Below are positions 13,685 to 26,319 of a stretch of DNA of 64,000 nucleotides, one piece after another (positions within the stretch are counted from its first letter, which is position 1; every line of letters starts with the position of its first letter). A program made the translations under genes and the position numbers. The notes under the pieces are model-generated. The model worked only from the letters and a program-made list of their open reading frames with translations, did not search any database and was not told the origin of the DNA. The stretch covers positions 146,325,998 to 146,389,997 of the forward strand of contig NC_037689.1 in assembly GCF_003255815.1 (NCBI RefSeq), written 5' to 3'. Source of the stretch: Theropithecus gelada (lineage: Eukaryota > Chordata > Mammalia > Primates > Cercopithecidae).

Positions 13685-16600
13685 TGAGCATAGCAATGCT
13701 ACTCTTAAAAAGATGCTATGCCACACAACCAGAGGACTTTCTTGCTAGCATCCCTTTCCTTATTCCCTATGTTGTTAATTTTAATGATAAGAAGAAAGGG
13801 TGACATTTATTTTGACAAGTTTTAGGCATCAGCTGGCATCAGTATTTTTCAACTCTATTATTTGAAGTGTAAATCCTCACCTGGGATTCTCTGTGTGCAA
13901 AGCTCTCCTTTTGAGGAACAGTTTGGTTGATGCATGCTTTAGTAGCCAAAATGCTACACTCTAGACTTAGAGTTGGGAGTTAAGAGAGGTCTGGAAAGTG
14001 TCCAATAAGGAATTCACACCTCTGCCTCCTTTACAACAACAACATTTACACAGTTGGTAAGTGGGTCCATAACTGGCAGGATTTTTAAATTGTATTTTGC
14101 TCAAATCTATGGAAACAAGTTATCACTACCTAGAAGTAATAATATACAGTTTTCTTCCTAGTGGCTTGAAAATCTGGACTTCCTCAATTATTATTTGCAT
14201 TTTCTCTCTTATAGGGTTTCCGTTTTCTACTTTCTTTTTTCTCTTATCTGTGTTTCCTTTTCCTTTGTTTGGCTCATTAACTTTTGACTGAATTACAATT
14301 ACTGATTTTATTAAAGTCCATATTATCATGAATAATTTCCATGAAAATTCCTAAGAAAACTCCAAACTCTCTAAATAGTGGTTAGCTTTTATTTTTTTTA
14401 AATGAGTCTTGGGGTAGTTTCAAAATCAGCTTCACCCTGAGATGCTTTGAAAGAGCCCTAAACATTGGGAACCATTCACCTAATTTGGAGATATTTCTCA
14501 CTGGTTGTGACTACACCCTCATGATACTTTACATTCATTTTATGTCCCTAAACATCACAATGTAAATATCATTTTTGACATTCCAGCTCACCAGAAGATT
14601 CTTACACTTGTGGTAAACACTATCCAATGCATTACTTACTGGTAATTACCTGCTGGTATATAATTCCATGTAGCCTTTAATATGCTGGGTTATCAAATTC
14701 TGTTCACTGAGTTATGACCAGATAAATAATAGATATGCACATGAAAGATGCAAACTTGTATGATTATTAAAGTAAGCCATGCAGGTCCATGATAGAAACA
14801 GCAGGTGATGACTCTGCACTCTCATTGTCAAGATTAGATATATCCCCAGTTGCAAAACAGCCATACTTGAGCTGTGCTCTGGTCATCTTTGAGTTTAAGG
14901 CCCTTTGTTGTATAAGGCTGTGGAAGTTGTACTCCAATGGCTGAAGCCATATTGTTAATATGGCTGATGGAAGCATCCCAGCAGCTGAACCCAGCACTTT
15001 TTATGCTCCCACTGTGGTCGAGCTTTATGTTTACAGTCTCAGCAACAACACCTATGCATGCACACACACAAAAATGAAACCTGAAAGAATCTTTTCTGAG
15101 CCTCTTAAAAGAGGAAAATGATAACATTAAAGACTCTGAACATCCAAGGTTGGTGTCACATATAAAAATTAAGCTGATGACTTTGCAGCGACTCAAGTTC
15201 TCTCTTTATCATGGTTTACCAGGTAGAGTGCTTGGCTATTACTATATAAGGAAGCCCACTGGCTTGACTTGTAAGTTCAACCTAAACCACAATCTTAGAC
15301 CATTATGGATTTAGGAGTAGATTCTTGAAATCCCACATCCAGAAACTAGACGTTAGAATGTTGGGGCAGTTTCCCAGAGAAACAAGCATATTGCCTCATG
15401 GATGAAAGACTTGTAGTTCTAGTTTCAGTGACTTGTTATATCTACTTACATACAACAGGGAGGCAAGAGGATTCTCTGTCATCTCTGGTGACTGAGTGTA
15501 AAATATGTGCCAACTTGACAGCACAGTGACCAAATCTGACAATCGAGCTCTGGATCACCACTTGATTATGTAGTAGACTCATTTATAAAGCAGTTTAGGA
15601 ACTAATTAAATATGGAGGATGAATTACCTTCCTATCCCTTGAGATAAGACATCTTTCGGTTTCATGATTAAGGATTGTTGCTGTTTTATAGTTGCTCTAT
15701 TCATCACAGTGTAAATGGTGATGCGTGTCGTAGGTGCGCAGCTATTTGAGGGACTAAGGGATGGAGATATTCCGTCAAATGAATCTCTTCAGCATACCAG
15801 TTTGTGGGAGGGATATGAGACATATGGATGGTAGTGAGAGATTGTGCCTCTAGATCTTGATGGAGGCTTAGTGAGACACACTTAAATAAGCACATGGAGG
15901 TTAGAGTAGAGGGCAGAGTAAAAGGAAGCTCCATCTGAGCAAGGACACCAAAAGATCTCAGCCCTGCAACTTGACCCAGGTAGGGCCACCACTACGCCTT
16001 CACTTGTCACCCAAGCTCCAACCACAGAGAGTTTGACAAGCTTGTGTTATGATGTTGACTTGGCTTTGTATTTTTAATTAACTTTGGATTTTTAGTGGTT
16101 TTGTCATATAACTGTCTGAGTTTGGTAGGTAGGATTACTTTGAAAAGGGTTTACTAGTGTGGTCCTCCGGGTAGAATTTAGCTGTAAGCATGTTGTTAGC
16201 CAGCCTGTAGACTGTTAATTACTTAATAATCTCATTGGAAAAATACTAGTAGTTTTATATTTGGATGACATAATTGGAAAAGCAGATTAGCTGCTACTAC
16301 TTTTAAAAGACTTAAGGTCGGGATGCCTTTTTTTTTCCATGTAAGGAAATGAAAAGATCAAAATCTTCAGGCAATAAGCAAGTTGCAAAATTAGAAACCA
16401 TTGCCTAAAATATGTTTTGTTGAGTTTCCAAATGGATGAATTTTAATTTGGACATTACATCACTAAATGCATTAGATTTTGTCTGCATTGGAAAGATACT
16501 TCTAGCATATCTTTCCCAAAGATATCTAATTTGGATTCTGTTTTATGCAAATTTGCATCCTGGAGGTTGAAGTTGGAGTTTGAGGTTGGAAAGTATTTTT

Positions 16601-17234
16601 GAAGGCAGAATCAATTGAGTTGTGAGGGTGAGGCCCTCACATACTTCTCAACAGACATGATAAAATTCACCTGCATGAGTTGGCAGGTGGGAAAACCAAA
16701 CTGGATCACTGGGTAAGACTACTCAGTAAAGCAATGAACTACTTGCTTAGAGAAGCATCACTATCCCCATTGAGAAAAATGTGTGGCAAGATGATACAGC
16801 TACACAGTATCAAATGAATGGGTCAATTCAGGGCCCCCAAATTTAATTCTGTGGGGAAAAAATATTGAGCCAGTTGTCAGTGTTCTGTTACACGACTGGC
16901 AGACTAAATTCTTCATCATTGTTGTTATTGTTGTTGTTTATCATTTTCACTCGCACAGCCTTATTCTCATAATTAAAATCTGATTCATTTTCTCTTTAGT
17001 GTTAGTAGACTCCAACAACAGAAGTGGCATCTGTGTATTGATAATCAGCATTTACCCTGGCAGGAGACTAATCAGATAGGCCAGTGTCAGACATTAATCC
17101 TACCGTCTGATATTTTTGGTGAAGGAAAAAGTATTAATTCTCTTTCCATCCTCCTCCTCAGAAATATAGAAGCCCTCTTTACCAATCATCACATTTTACT
17201 CTGTAATCTACCAGCTAAAAGAAAATTGCATTGT

Positions 17235-17280
17235 GGGGAGGGCGGAAAGGGGGTGGGGGTGGGGGTGGAGGGTGGGGAAG
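17235..17280 (+). repeat. G-rich tract (quadruplex-capable)
   Basis: The tract contains five or more runs of four or five G separated by one to three bases (GGGGAGGG, then GGGGGTGGGGGTGGGGGTGG, then GGTGGGG). This meets the usual sequence rule for an intramolecular G-quadruplex on the plus strand. Confidence 0.75.
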
Positions 17281-18326
17281 CCCCACAAAGCCAGATTGCA
17301 GTTCTTGCCCCTTTTTGCTTCTGACATGAGATGTTAAAGAATTATTCATAGTGCTCACATTGCGTTAGGGGACACTGAACTGCTTTTTAGATCCATGATC
17401 AGTCATCATTCTTCTAAGAGATTGGAGCTTTGCTGTTTCATTAACTGTGCAGTGTAGACTAATGGTGTTTAATAAAAATCATTCAAAATTTCAAACTCTT
17501 TTGCCAGTGACCTCAATTTTGTTGGCTCTTTGATTTGTATCAGACTTTGAGGAGGGAAGGGGGAAGTGAAGGAAGCCCGCTTCCAGGCCCCTGACAGGAT
17601 GCTGCAGTGGCAAGGTCAAGCTCGCCTGCCTGCCAGCAGTTGGCTGGTGAGCAGCAGCATGCAGACCAGCTGTGGGAAGCCTCCTGAAGAATGCCCCAGC
17701 TGATGCTTTCAGCTGGGAATAACTTGTTCCTATTGGGGAACTCATTGTTCTCCAGTCTCTGCAGCAGGAAGCCAGCTGTCATATCCGGAGGGAATTTCAG
17801 ATGCTTTACCTTTTTGGTTTTGCCCTGCATCACTCATGTGGCTATGAAATAGATGTGTCTCTGAGAATAGAGCCCAATGTAGTGACAATGGGTAGTCAAA
17901 TGCACCCCAGATGCTCATGCCCTCTTGTGGTTCTGCAGTGTTTATGAAATTTTGGGGAAAGGAGACCCTAGACAGTAAGCAAAATTGGAGACACTCCAAC
18001 AAGGCTAAGTTAATGCTGTGTTGCCCAGACCAAGAGCTAGCTTCTCATTTGGTCAGCCTAGCATGCAACCAGTAGTGTGGTGGTAAAATGTTTAACAACC
18101 AGCTCACTGAGAATAGAAAGCACCTGGTTTGCACCATTTACCAATTTCTGTGGCATAAATACTACCACTTTAGATGATTTTAAGCTACCAACTGTGATGT
18201 CACTGAACACATGGTTGGAAAGAGATGCACACAGTTGACTCTTGCAAGCCTGGGCAAAAATGCCTCAACACACTACTGGATGCAGCCAGTCAAAGAGGGT
18301 TCATATTTCATATATGTGTTCATGTG

Positions 18327-18370
18327 GACACACACAGACACACACACAAACTCACCCTTACACACACACT
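18327..18370. repeat. Interrupted (CA)n microsatellite
   Basis: CA dinucleotides are broken by GA, AA and CTCACCCTTA. It is a degenerate dinucleotide repeat. Confidence 0.8.
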
Positions 18371-19063
18371 TCAATGACTAAAACAATTACATAGTTTTAA
18401 GATATGAGTCAATGTGTGAATGTAGAAAGCTCATGATAAGGCCCTAGAGGTATGGGCTGCCCTGGAAGCCTAGGTTTTAAGCAGGAGAATAGCTGAGAAG
18501 AATGAAGCCCTCCTGAGCTGAAAGGAGAGATGGATCAACGGAGATGGTTTCATCATCTCCTTCCATATCTCATAGGTAAAACGGGCACTTAGAAAACCCT
18601 CATGATTGATTTTTTAAAAAGATAAGTGAGTGTTTTTTATTTTTTTATTATTATCATCATTATTTTGATTTACAAGTGCTATTTGTAACTTTCACATGTA
18701 ACTAGGATAAAGTATTTACGGGAACTCTATGGAGAATAGCCCAATCCAGAATTTACTGTGTTTTTCTTTTATGTGACATGGAAACTCAGTAATTCTCCTA
18801 TCTTCACATTGTTGTTCATAAGATTTTTTACTTTAGTTATTAGGGAATCTAAGTTTTTTGTTAACATTTGCTTTTAGTTAAAAGTATCTACTTACTGTTT
18901 TAGCTCTGAATTCAAACCAGAATATCTCTGTATCAATTACATGACTAATAGTCAGAAACAATCATCCAAACCAAAATAATTCTCTTTTCCACCCAGTACG
19001 AAGAAAACTAAGCTCAGTAACAAGAAGGCATAAACTAAAGTATATAATGAGAGTTTCATTAAA

Positions 19064-19102
19064 TACACACACACACACACACACACTCACTCACACATAC
19101 AC
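19064..19102. repeat. (AC)n microsatellite
   Basis: About eleven clean AC units are followed by CTCACTCACACATACAC. It is a likely length-polymorphic marker. Confidence 0.9.
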
Positions 19103-20610
19103 TTTTTAAATTAGGTCTCCACACATAAATCATCTTGAAAGTAGTTTAGAAAATCTCAGAGAATTAATTCTCCTGGTCCTGTGCATCTTCTGCAGTTAAT
19201 AAGAGGTTTGTATCTGGAAAGACTGAAGAACTTGTTCTAAAATCTTTTTTTTAAACATTTCCATTTTTTGTCTGGGCCTGTATCCATGGTTGAATGTTAG
19301 CCCTGGAGGAGATTCATGTCTTACTCGCTCTTTCTGGCCCTTCGTCTTTTGCCTCTGCAATTCTTTTTGTAGCTGGCACAATAACAGGGACTGGAGGTCT
19401 ATTCTTTCATGGTATTGCTACAACATTTGTCCTTACTGGCAAATGGTAACATCTGGGTCTGGTTTAATTGGCATTACACTTACACAGGGACTCTGAGCAC
19501 CCCCTTCACCACACCAGACAGTGGACTAGTTTTCACAGCTACAAAGAGCTAGAAATGTGTTTAACATCATCCAGTGCATCCCCTACTTTAACACCACCCT
19601 CACTAATCTATCATATTCACCCATAAATTTTACAAATGAGATTGATTCCGTCTCAGGACAATTTGTCAAATACTTAATTTTCTTCCTGGATGATTCTACT
19701 TACTGGATATTTTAGAAAGAAAAATGTCTGAGATAAAATCCCTCACATTTACTCAATATTACAAATTGCTGTTTCTATTCCTACTCTGAGTAGTGTTTCT
19801 GAAGATTGTTTGCTGTAGTGTTGTCTTTGATAAAATGAATGTCAGTAGTGAGCCTTTTAGAGATACCATGCTCAGAAATCCTCTTTGGGATCAGGAGATA
19901 CCTAAAATTCTCCCCCTTTGCCCACTTTGTTAGATGAGTGACCTATTCTTTGGATCCTGCAAAGAAGAGACTGGTTTCTTTTCTTTTCTGGTGGTGGTAG
20001 TGGTTGTATCTGTGGCTGTGATGGTTGTTGTTACTTGTCTTTCTCTCTCTGGCTCTGGCTTTTGCTTTCCTGCTAGTGTTCTTTCTCTTTCCAAACAAAT
20101 AGTGAAATTAAATGTGAGCTTCTGAATTGTACTTGTTCATGCTTTTAAAACATAACAGATTAATAAAAATAGATGTGTCCTGATTTAAAACATGCCCCCT
20201 GGAAAGGCATGCTGTATTATGAAATCGTGATAATATAACTGCATTATTACATGGCAGTATAAATATTAGTCTGTTTAATTCATTTGTCCAATTGTATAAC
20301 TTTGTGGAGCAGTGTTTTGACCTTTGCTACATAATTTTGGAGCAAGTGGAGTGGTTGCAGGCAGACGAGACAGTGTTATATCAGGATTTTTCAATGAACT
20401 TTAGTTGGAGGCCTGGCAATGGCAAACATCTCCAGATGTTTCTGTAACCATTATAAATATGAAAAAAACCCTCTTCAAAAAATTTCCCAGAGTACTTCAG
20501 TCAAGACTTTTTAGGTTCATCTTTTTTTTTCATTTCTCCTTTTCTTTTTCCATTATTTTTGGATGGGGGTTTGTTATCATTGGACTGAAGAAATATTTTG
20601 ACTGCAATGG

Positions 20611-20641
<31 letters not shown>

Positions 20642-20650
20642 TTTCTTTCC
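20611..20650. repeat. (CT)n microsatellite
   Basis: A run of about twelve TC units passes into a longer pyrimidine tract (TTTCTCTCTTTTCTTTCC). It is a homopyrimidine/homopurine tract with triplex potential. Confidence 0.9.
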
Positions 20651-21142
20651 TCCTTCCCTCTATCCATCACCCCTCATTAAAATATTGAAATCTGGAGTCT
20701 TTGATAAATCTGCATTAGACCAGGCTATATGCTAGGAATGAAATCTGGGCAAACATCGATGGGTTTTCAAAGAATGCTCCACGTTCATTGGGCCCTTTCA
20801 CACCCCACAGTGATAAATGAAAAGGATAGAGATAGTTTTTGCAAAAGGGCACTTTGATAATATCCTCTGAGACCTAATGCAGTTTAACAAATGACTCCAC
20901 CTGTTTTTCCAGTAAGTAATTTGACTGAGACTTGCAAAATACCCCTGCGAGTTGTCAGGGGTGTCTTCTGCCTGGTCTATAGTGTGTGTGTTTGCTTTGT
21001 ATCTAACAGGCACATTCACGTCTCATGTGCTCATATGAAGTATTTCCTAACATTCCCATTAGCCTGTATATAAGAATCAGAAAGATAATCCCAACATGTT
21101 GTAAATGAAGATGTGACTCTATAACCTTTCTCTTCTTCCTGG

Positions 21143-21161
21143 AAAAAAAAAAAAAAAAAAA
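21143..21161 (+). repeat. Poly-A tract
   Basis: Nineteen A residues with no recognisable retroposon attached upstream. The cytosine/thymine-rich flank argues against a SINE tail. Confidence 0.8.
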
Positions 21162-21347
21162 GACATTTTCATGCGTATTTTAAACAGAAATTTTGTATAT
21201 TTAAGTGTCATGGAAAATATTTATTGAGTAACTGGGATACAAATGGGAATTTAATTGTCATCATATGCTTTGTGTGTGGGGATGCTCACCAACACCATGC
21301 CGCTGGACCATTGTGGCAAGCCTAACTGCACAGAGTACACATCATCA

Positions 21348-21373
21348 GTGTGTGTGTGTGTGTGTGTGTGTGT
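21348..21373. repeat. (TG)n microsatellite
   Basis: Thirteen TG units in otherwise unique DNA. Alternating purine-pyrimidine sequence. Confidence 0.95.
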
Positions 21374-23545
21374 CCCTGCATGTGCAACATGTCTAGCTTG
21401 CTGTCCTTCATGGGATTTTAGCTTTCCCTTCTTGAAAAACATTACTTTACAGTTCCAGGAAGCCCTGGTTACGTTACTATATGAAGGCAGTGATTTGAAA
21501 TGAAAATTCCTTTCCTCTTGGAAGCTTTGGTCATAATATCATGGTTCAATTAAACGGATTCCACCGGCCTTTGTGATGGAAAAAGCTCTGTTCAAATCCA
21601 GTTGAGTTTCCAAGAGGAAATTGTAGGTCAAGATGCATGAGAGGGAAGATGAAGGCCACCTCAGCTGCAACAACATGAGCTGAGTTGAGCCCTCAGTGTT
21701 GAAGTTGACTTGCTCCAAGCTGCAGTCCAAAACCCTTGGGCCCATGCCTGGCCTATGCTCCTTCCCAAGTAAGTAGAGGAGCAGAACCATCAGGAACAGC
21801 CTGCCTGGCTCCTAAGAAGAAAACTTCCTGACGTCCTGTCCCCAAAGGAAGACCCTTTCCCCAGGGGCACCCCAGGTGGCCAGTAAATTGTGATGACCAT
21901 TCAGAAAGTGCCCCCTTGGCTTTATGAGAATCCAATTAGTCTTCTGAACCACCTTTTCTTGGGTGCAGATTTCCAATATTCATGCTCATTGCAGATCCAC
22001 CAACTGTCACTGTTCTTAACAAGCATGCTCGTCTTGTCAGAATTTCAGTAAGTTCCAATTTCCTGTACAGACCAGGGTAAACTGTTCTAACATCAATCAA
22101 TTAATGAAATGTTATCTGGTTTTTAAAAGCTGGTTTCATGTGCTTTATGTGTATAAAACTATATCTGCCTGTGTGGCTTTGCATTTCAAATGTGTGGCGC
22201 ACAAGCATTTTGTTGGTGCTTTGTTCTCAGTACAGTAACTCTGTGTACAAACATTTTAATGTGGTTTTGTTGTTTTCCAACAAGATGTCTCTGTAAAAAT
22301 GATATTGGCTGAGCTGGTGCGTTGGTTTCTCTCATAGAGGCATTAACTATACTGCCAATGCATTGAATTATTTAAAAATGCAAAATAAAATTTTTATGAA
22401 AATCTCATTTTAGACATGTAGATCATTCTGCTTAGAAACTTTCGAAGTCATAGTACCTTGTTATCAACTCTTCCACATTACAGTACATAGCCGGTGCTCC
22501 CGCTTACATCAACAGCCATAAAACTGACAGCCATAAAGAAAATAACTCTCACAAAGCCAATTCATTTTATAAGAGAGACCCTTGGACTATCATTCAAAGC
22601 CCATTTAAGAGAAAATTATAAAATATTTAGTTATCTGGATTCCCAGTACACAGCACAAAAAGCTTGCAAAGTATAAAGTTATAACTAGTAGATGCTGACA
22701 AAAGAGAGAGAATTACAAAACTAGACTGAAAACTTAAAAACACAGCTGGCAATGGCCATTTACTGCAGGGGTATGCTGCCAGTAGCCCTGGGAGGACAGC
22801 ACAAGCAATAATTTTGGGTCACAGTAATGTCTGAAAGTCATCAGGAAAAGGTTAAATATACCTTAACTAACACAGAAACTCATGTCATATATTTAGGAAC
22901 TGTTTCCTTCAAGATGTTAAAGATTTTTCTGGACAGTTAAAGGGTAGGTTTCAGGTATCTAGAAATTTCATTTACATGAAATGTATTCTCTGGCCATGTA
23001 AAGTGAGGAATTGCAATGCTAAGACTACACGGCACAAAACACCTGTCAGTAAACGCAACATTAACAACTTGGCTGTATTTCCTGTGAAAAAAATGAACTA
23101 CACTTGGCTTGACCAGATATTTTGACTCTGCATAATCATAATCATAATCTTTATCATAGTCCAAGTGTGAGCACGAATATAGCTAAATGTGATTAAAACT
23201 GATAGTTAAAATACCACCACTAAGAATTCCAAATCCTTTACAAAATGGAAAGGCCACAATATCTGTAAATATGAACATTTTTATTGTGAGATGATGGGGA
23301 AATATTTGAGCTGAGTAAATAGAACTAAATGGATTATAAATGTGTTCTCAAGCAACCAAGTTGTTTTCTGCTTCTCTCAAAACAAACAGATACCATAAAT
23401 GATGACCATGCCTAGGTAAAAGTATGCACACATGCAGAGAAGAACTTAGAGGAAATATGCAGAGTGACATTTTTAAAAATTAGGAGTGCTGGGATTATGC
23501 TAATTGATTAGTTTTTGTGACATTTACAACCAGTAAGGCACTACT

Positions 23546-23760
23546 GGCCAGGCACTGTTTTAGCACTTTCTTATATATTAATGCATGTAATTCTTTTAAA
23601 GGCCCTGTGAGATGGGTACTAGCATATCTCTGTTGTATAGATGACGACATGGAGACACAAAGAGGTCTTCAGGAAAACAACTTTCCTGAAGTCACACAGC
23701 CAGGTGTGTGACCCCAATGTGGCCCCAAAGGCTTTAATCTTAACCACTACCCTCTACTAC
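23546..23760 (-). repeat. MIR, antisense
   Basis: The order 'GCCAGGCACTGTTTTAGCAC', 'GGCCCTGTGAGATGGGTAC', 'CTGAAGTCACACAGCCAG' and 'ATCTTAACCACTACCCTCTAC' follows the reverse complement of the MIR consensus closely. This is one of the better preserved MIRs in the window. Confidence 0.75.
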
Positions 23761-24192
23761 TTGTTATTATTAATAATGCTATTGATTCTATAACATATAT
23801 TATTTTCATTTTAGAAACAAAAGTAAAGAAGGACCACAGGCCCTCAGGAAGTGATTTCCTCTCAGTCTTTCCAGAGGTCACTAAAGGAAAGGCATTGCGC
23901 CAATCTTCCAGAAACACCTTTTCCTATGAAGACAGACCAGGGCACAGGAGGAGTCAGCAACTCAGAAAAAGTTTGCTGACGTGGAGCCTCTTAGTCTTGG
24001 AAGTAACAAATAGAAGAGATGGCACCACCTTCCTGGCTGTCACTCTAGCTGAGATAAAGATCAGGCCTTGGATTGGCAGAGCTGTTTGTTTATTTATTTA
24101 AGACAGGGTCTCATTCTGTTGCCCAAGCTGGAGTGCAGTGGCATAATAACAGCTCACTGCAACCTCCACCTCCTGGGATCAAGTGATCTTCC

Positions 24193-24825
24193 TGTCAGAG
24201 GTGTTTGAACTAGAGCGGCTCCATCTTGAATAGGGCCTAGGTGAAATAAGGCTGAGACCTACTGGGTTGCATTCCCAGGAGGATAAGGCTTTCTTATTCA
24301 CAGGATGAGACAGCAGGTCAGCAAAAGATACAGATCACAAAGACCTTGCTGATAAAAGAGTTTGCAGTAAAGAAGCCGGCCAAATCCTGCAAAGCCAAGA
24401 TGGCAACCAAAGTGACCTCTGGTGGTCCTGACTTCTCATTATATGCTAATTATAATGCACTAGCATGCTAAAATACATTCCCACCAGCACCATGATAGTT
24501 TACAAATGCAATGGCAACATCTGGAAGTTACCCTATATGGTCTTAAAAGGGGAAGAACCCTCAGTTCCAGGAAGTGCCCACCCCTTTCCCAGAAAACTCA
24601 TGAATAATCTACCCCTTGTTTAGCATATAATCAAGAAATAACCATAAAAGTGGCCATCCAGCAGCTCATGCTACTGCTCTGCCTATGGAGTAGCCATTCT
24701 TTTATTCCTTTACTCTCTTAATAAATTTGCTTTCACTTTATTCTATGGATTTGCCTGAATTCTTTCTTGCATGATATCCAAGAACCCTCTCTTGGAGTCT
24801 GGATCAGGACACCTTTCCACTAACA
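24193..24825 (+). mobile_element. Solitary ERV1-type LTR inserted in the Alu
   Basis: A 633-bp block starts TGTCAGAGG and ends ACTAACA, the TG...CA ends of a retroviral LTR. It is bounded by TTCC (24189-24192) and CTCC (24826-24829). These are a 4-bp target duplication with one C-to-T change, the size typical of class I (gammaretrovirus-like) integrases. Inside are a 'CATAAAAG' TATA-like site near 24643 and an AATAAA polyadenylation signal at 24720-24725 about 100 bp before the 3' end. There is no gag, pol or env sequence, so this is a solo LTR left by recombination between two LTRs. I recognise the sequence as a primate ERV1 LTR but do not give a subfamily name. Confidence 0.75.
24720..24725 (+). 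promoter_or_regulatory. AATAAA polyadenylation signal of the solo LTR
   Basis: Canonical hexamer located at the expected R-region position of the LTR, about 100 bp from its 3' end. It could terminate plus-strand transcripts entering this locus. Confidence 0.6.
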
Positions 24826-25410
24826 CTCCCACCTCAGCTTCCGAAGTAGCTGGGACTATAGGTGCAAGGCATCATGTTCAGCTTACTTTTGTATTTTTAG
24901 TAAAGATAGGATTTCACTATGTTGCCCAAGCTGGTCTCTAACTCCTGCGCTCAAGTGATCCATTCATCTCGGCCTCCCGAAGTGCTGGGATTACAGGCAT
25001 GACCACTGTGCCCAGCCAATCGGTAGAGTTTTAAAATCAGTTCACTTTAAGACAGGTCCAGCCCCACTCTAACTCCTACTCCTTGCCTCTGAGATGCAGA
25101 CACTTGTTCAGAAGGGAAGTAGAACATCCCAGGGGAGTGAGTCCCCTGGGCTTTTGGCAGGATTTTAAATGAGGTTCTCACTGCCTGAATTAAGTGAGAC
25201 ATGTAAGAGGAAGAAAGCCCCACTTTCTTCCTCTGCAAAATGAAGTTGGTCATATCCACCTTCTCCCTGCTACCCAGAGATGAGCAAGATGTCATCTAGA
25301 CTGGTGTTTCTCATCCTACATTCTCTCTTGGAAACCCTGAGGTTTTCCAAATAATTTCTTCTGACACACTGTCATTACCAAGGCCAAGAGACTTAATCTT
25401 TTGAGGGTGT

Positions 25411-25705
25411 AAGAGTAGTGAGGCAGGCCGGGCGCGGTGGCTCAAGCCTGTAATCCCAGCACTTTGGGAGGCCGAGGCGGGTGGATCACAAGGTCAGGAG
25501 ATCGAGACTATCCTGGCTAACATGGTGAAACCCCGTCTCTACTAAAAATACAAAAAACTAGCCGGGCGCGGTAGCGGGCGCCTGTAGTCCCAGCTACTTG
25601 GGAGGCTGAGGCGGGAGAATGGCGTGAACCCGGGGGGCGGAGCTTGCAGTGAGCCAAGATCGCGCCACTGCACTCCAGCCTGGGAGACACAGTGAGACTC
25701 CGTCT

Positions 25706-25740
<35 letters not shown>

Positions 25741-25836
25741 NNNNNNNNNNNNNNNNNNNNNNNNNNNNNNNNNNNNNNNNNNNNNNNNNNNNNNNNNNNN
25801 NNNNNNNNNNNNNNNNNNNNNNNNNNNNNNNNNNNN

Positions 25837-25876
<40 letters not shown>

Positions 25877-25886
25877 TAGTGAGGCA
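25411..25886 (+). mobile_element. Young AluY with perfect target duplication and sequencing gap in its tail
   Basis: A full-length sense Alu (25426-25706) has near-consensus sequence, including the AluY-type 'GGCGGAGCTTGCAGTGAG' and 'ATCGCGCCACTGCACTCC'. The A tail runs from 25707 to about 25871 and contains 96 N. The target duplication is perfect: AAGAGTAGTGAGGCA at 25411-25425 and again at 25872-25886. A low mutation load and an intact duplication mean a recent insertion, possibly lineage-specific or polymorphic. The long open frame that crosses the gap on the minus strand is a translation of Alu plus N and has no meaning. Confidence 0.9.
25741..25836. other. Assembly gap (96 N)
   Basis: A block of 96 N lies inside the poly-A tail of the AluY. 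The flanks on both sides are pure A, so the hidden sequence is probably more A tail. The N count need not equal the true length. Confidence 0.95.
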
Positions 25887-26319
25887 ACTTCTAGGTTGCA
25901 TGTCTAGCAGGGGATATGCCACAAGTGGGTAGACTGTGGCAGAGTGTATCACACAAAGGGCTAGGAATGCACTGAGGCTCATGCTTTGGGGAAAGAATAT
26001 GTTTAGTTTTGTGTTTCTCCAGGAAACACATTGTAGCTTAGGTGGGAGATTTTGTTTCATCCCCCTTTTTAAGAAAAGGGAATAAAATAGTAAAAACGTT
26101 AGCTGTGATATGAGAGGGAATCTACACAATTTGTTAAGGGAGATTAGGCCAATACATTTCAGGTATAGGCATTTGAAATTGACTCATGTTATCAAAGCCC
26201 TTTGCAATTATGCAGGTCATGAGCTGGAGGTCTCCTGGGATTGACAGTTACACAAACTAGTGTGTGAGTTTAGGAGTTCAGTGACAGGCAGGAAATGACT
26301 TTCAATCTCTGTCTTTCTA

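Larger units (their letters stand above)
13685..24071. other. Gene-free unique sequence with microsatellites
   Basis: About 10 kb with no exon I can support. Individually listed are a G-rich tract, CA, CT and TG microsatellites, an A tract and one MIR. The stretches 15950-17220, 20140-20440 and 22000-22490 contain no recognisable repeat and are A+T-rich with TAAT and ATTA motifs, the look of candidate conserved non-coding DNA; that is inference only. Confidence 0.45.
24072..25030 (-). repeat. Old Alu (AluJ-like), antisense, split by an LTR, with its target duplication
   Basis: The left part (24084-24192) starts with a TTTGTTTATTTATTTA tail, then 'GACAGGGTCTCATTCTGTTG' and 'AGCTCACTGCAACCTCC'. 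The right part (24826-25017) resumes with 'CTCCCACCTCAGC' and runs to 'GTGCCCAGCC'. Together they rebuild one antisense Alu without loss. Flanking 12-mers ATTGGCAGAGCT (24072-24083) and ATCGGTAGAGTT (25019-25030) differ at three transitions and read as the original target duplication. The wording and divergence suggest an AluJ. Confidence 0.8.

Noticed and set aside
20891..21161. Poly-A tract as the end of a processed pseudogene
   Set aside because: The sequence before the A tract has no spliced-mRNA-like open frame, no AATAAA and no flanking duplication.
25542..26129. 195-codon minus-strand open frame, longest in the window
   Set aside because: It runs through the AluY, its poly-A tail and 96 N. 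The middle is untranslated ambiguity and the ends are Alu wording.
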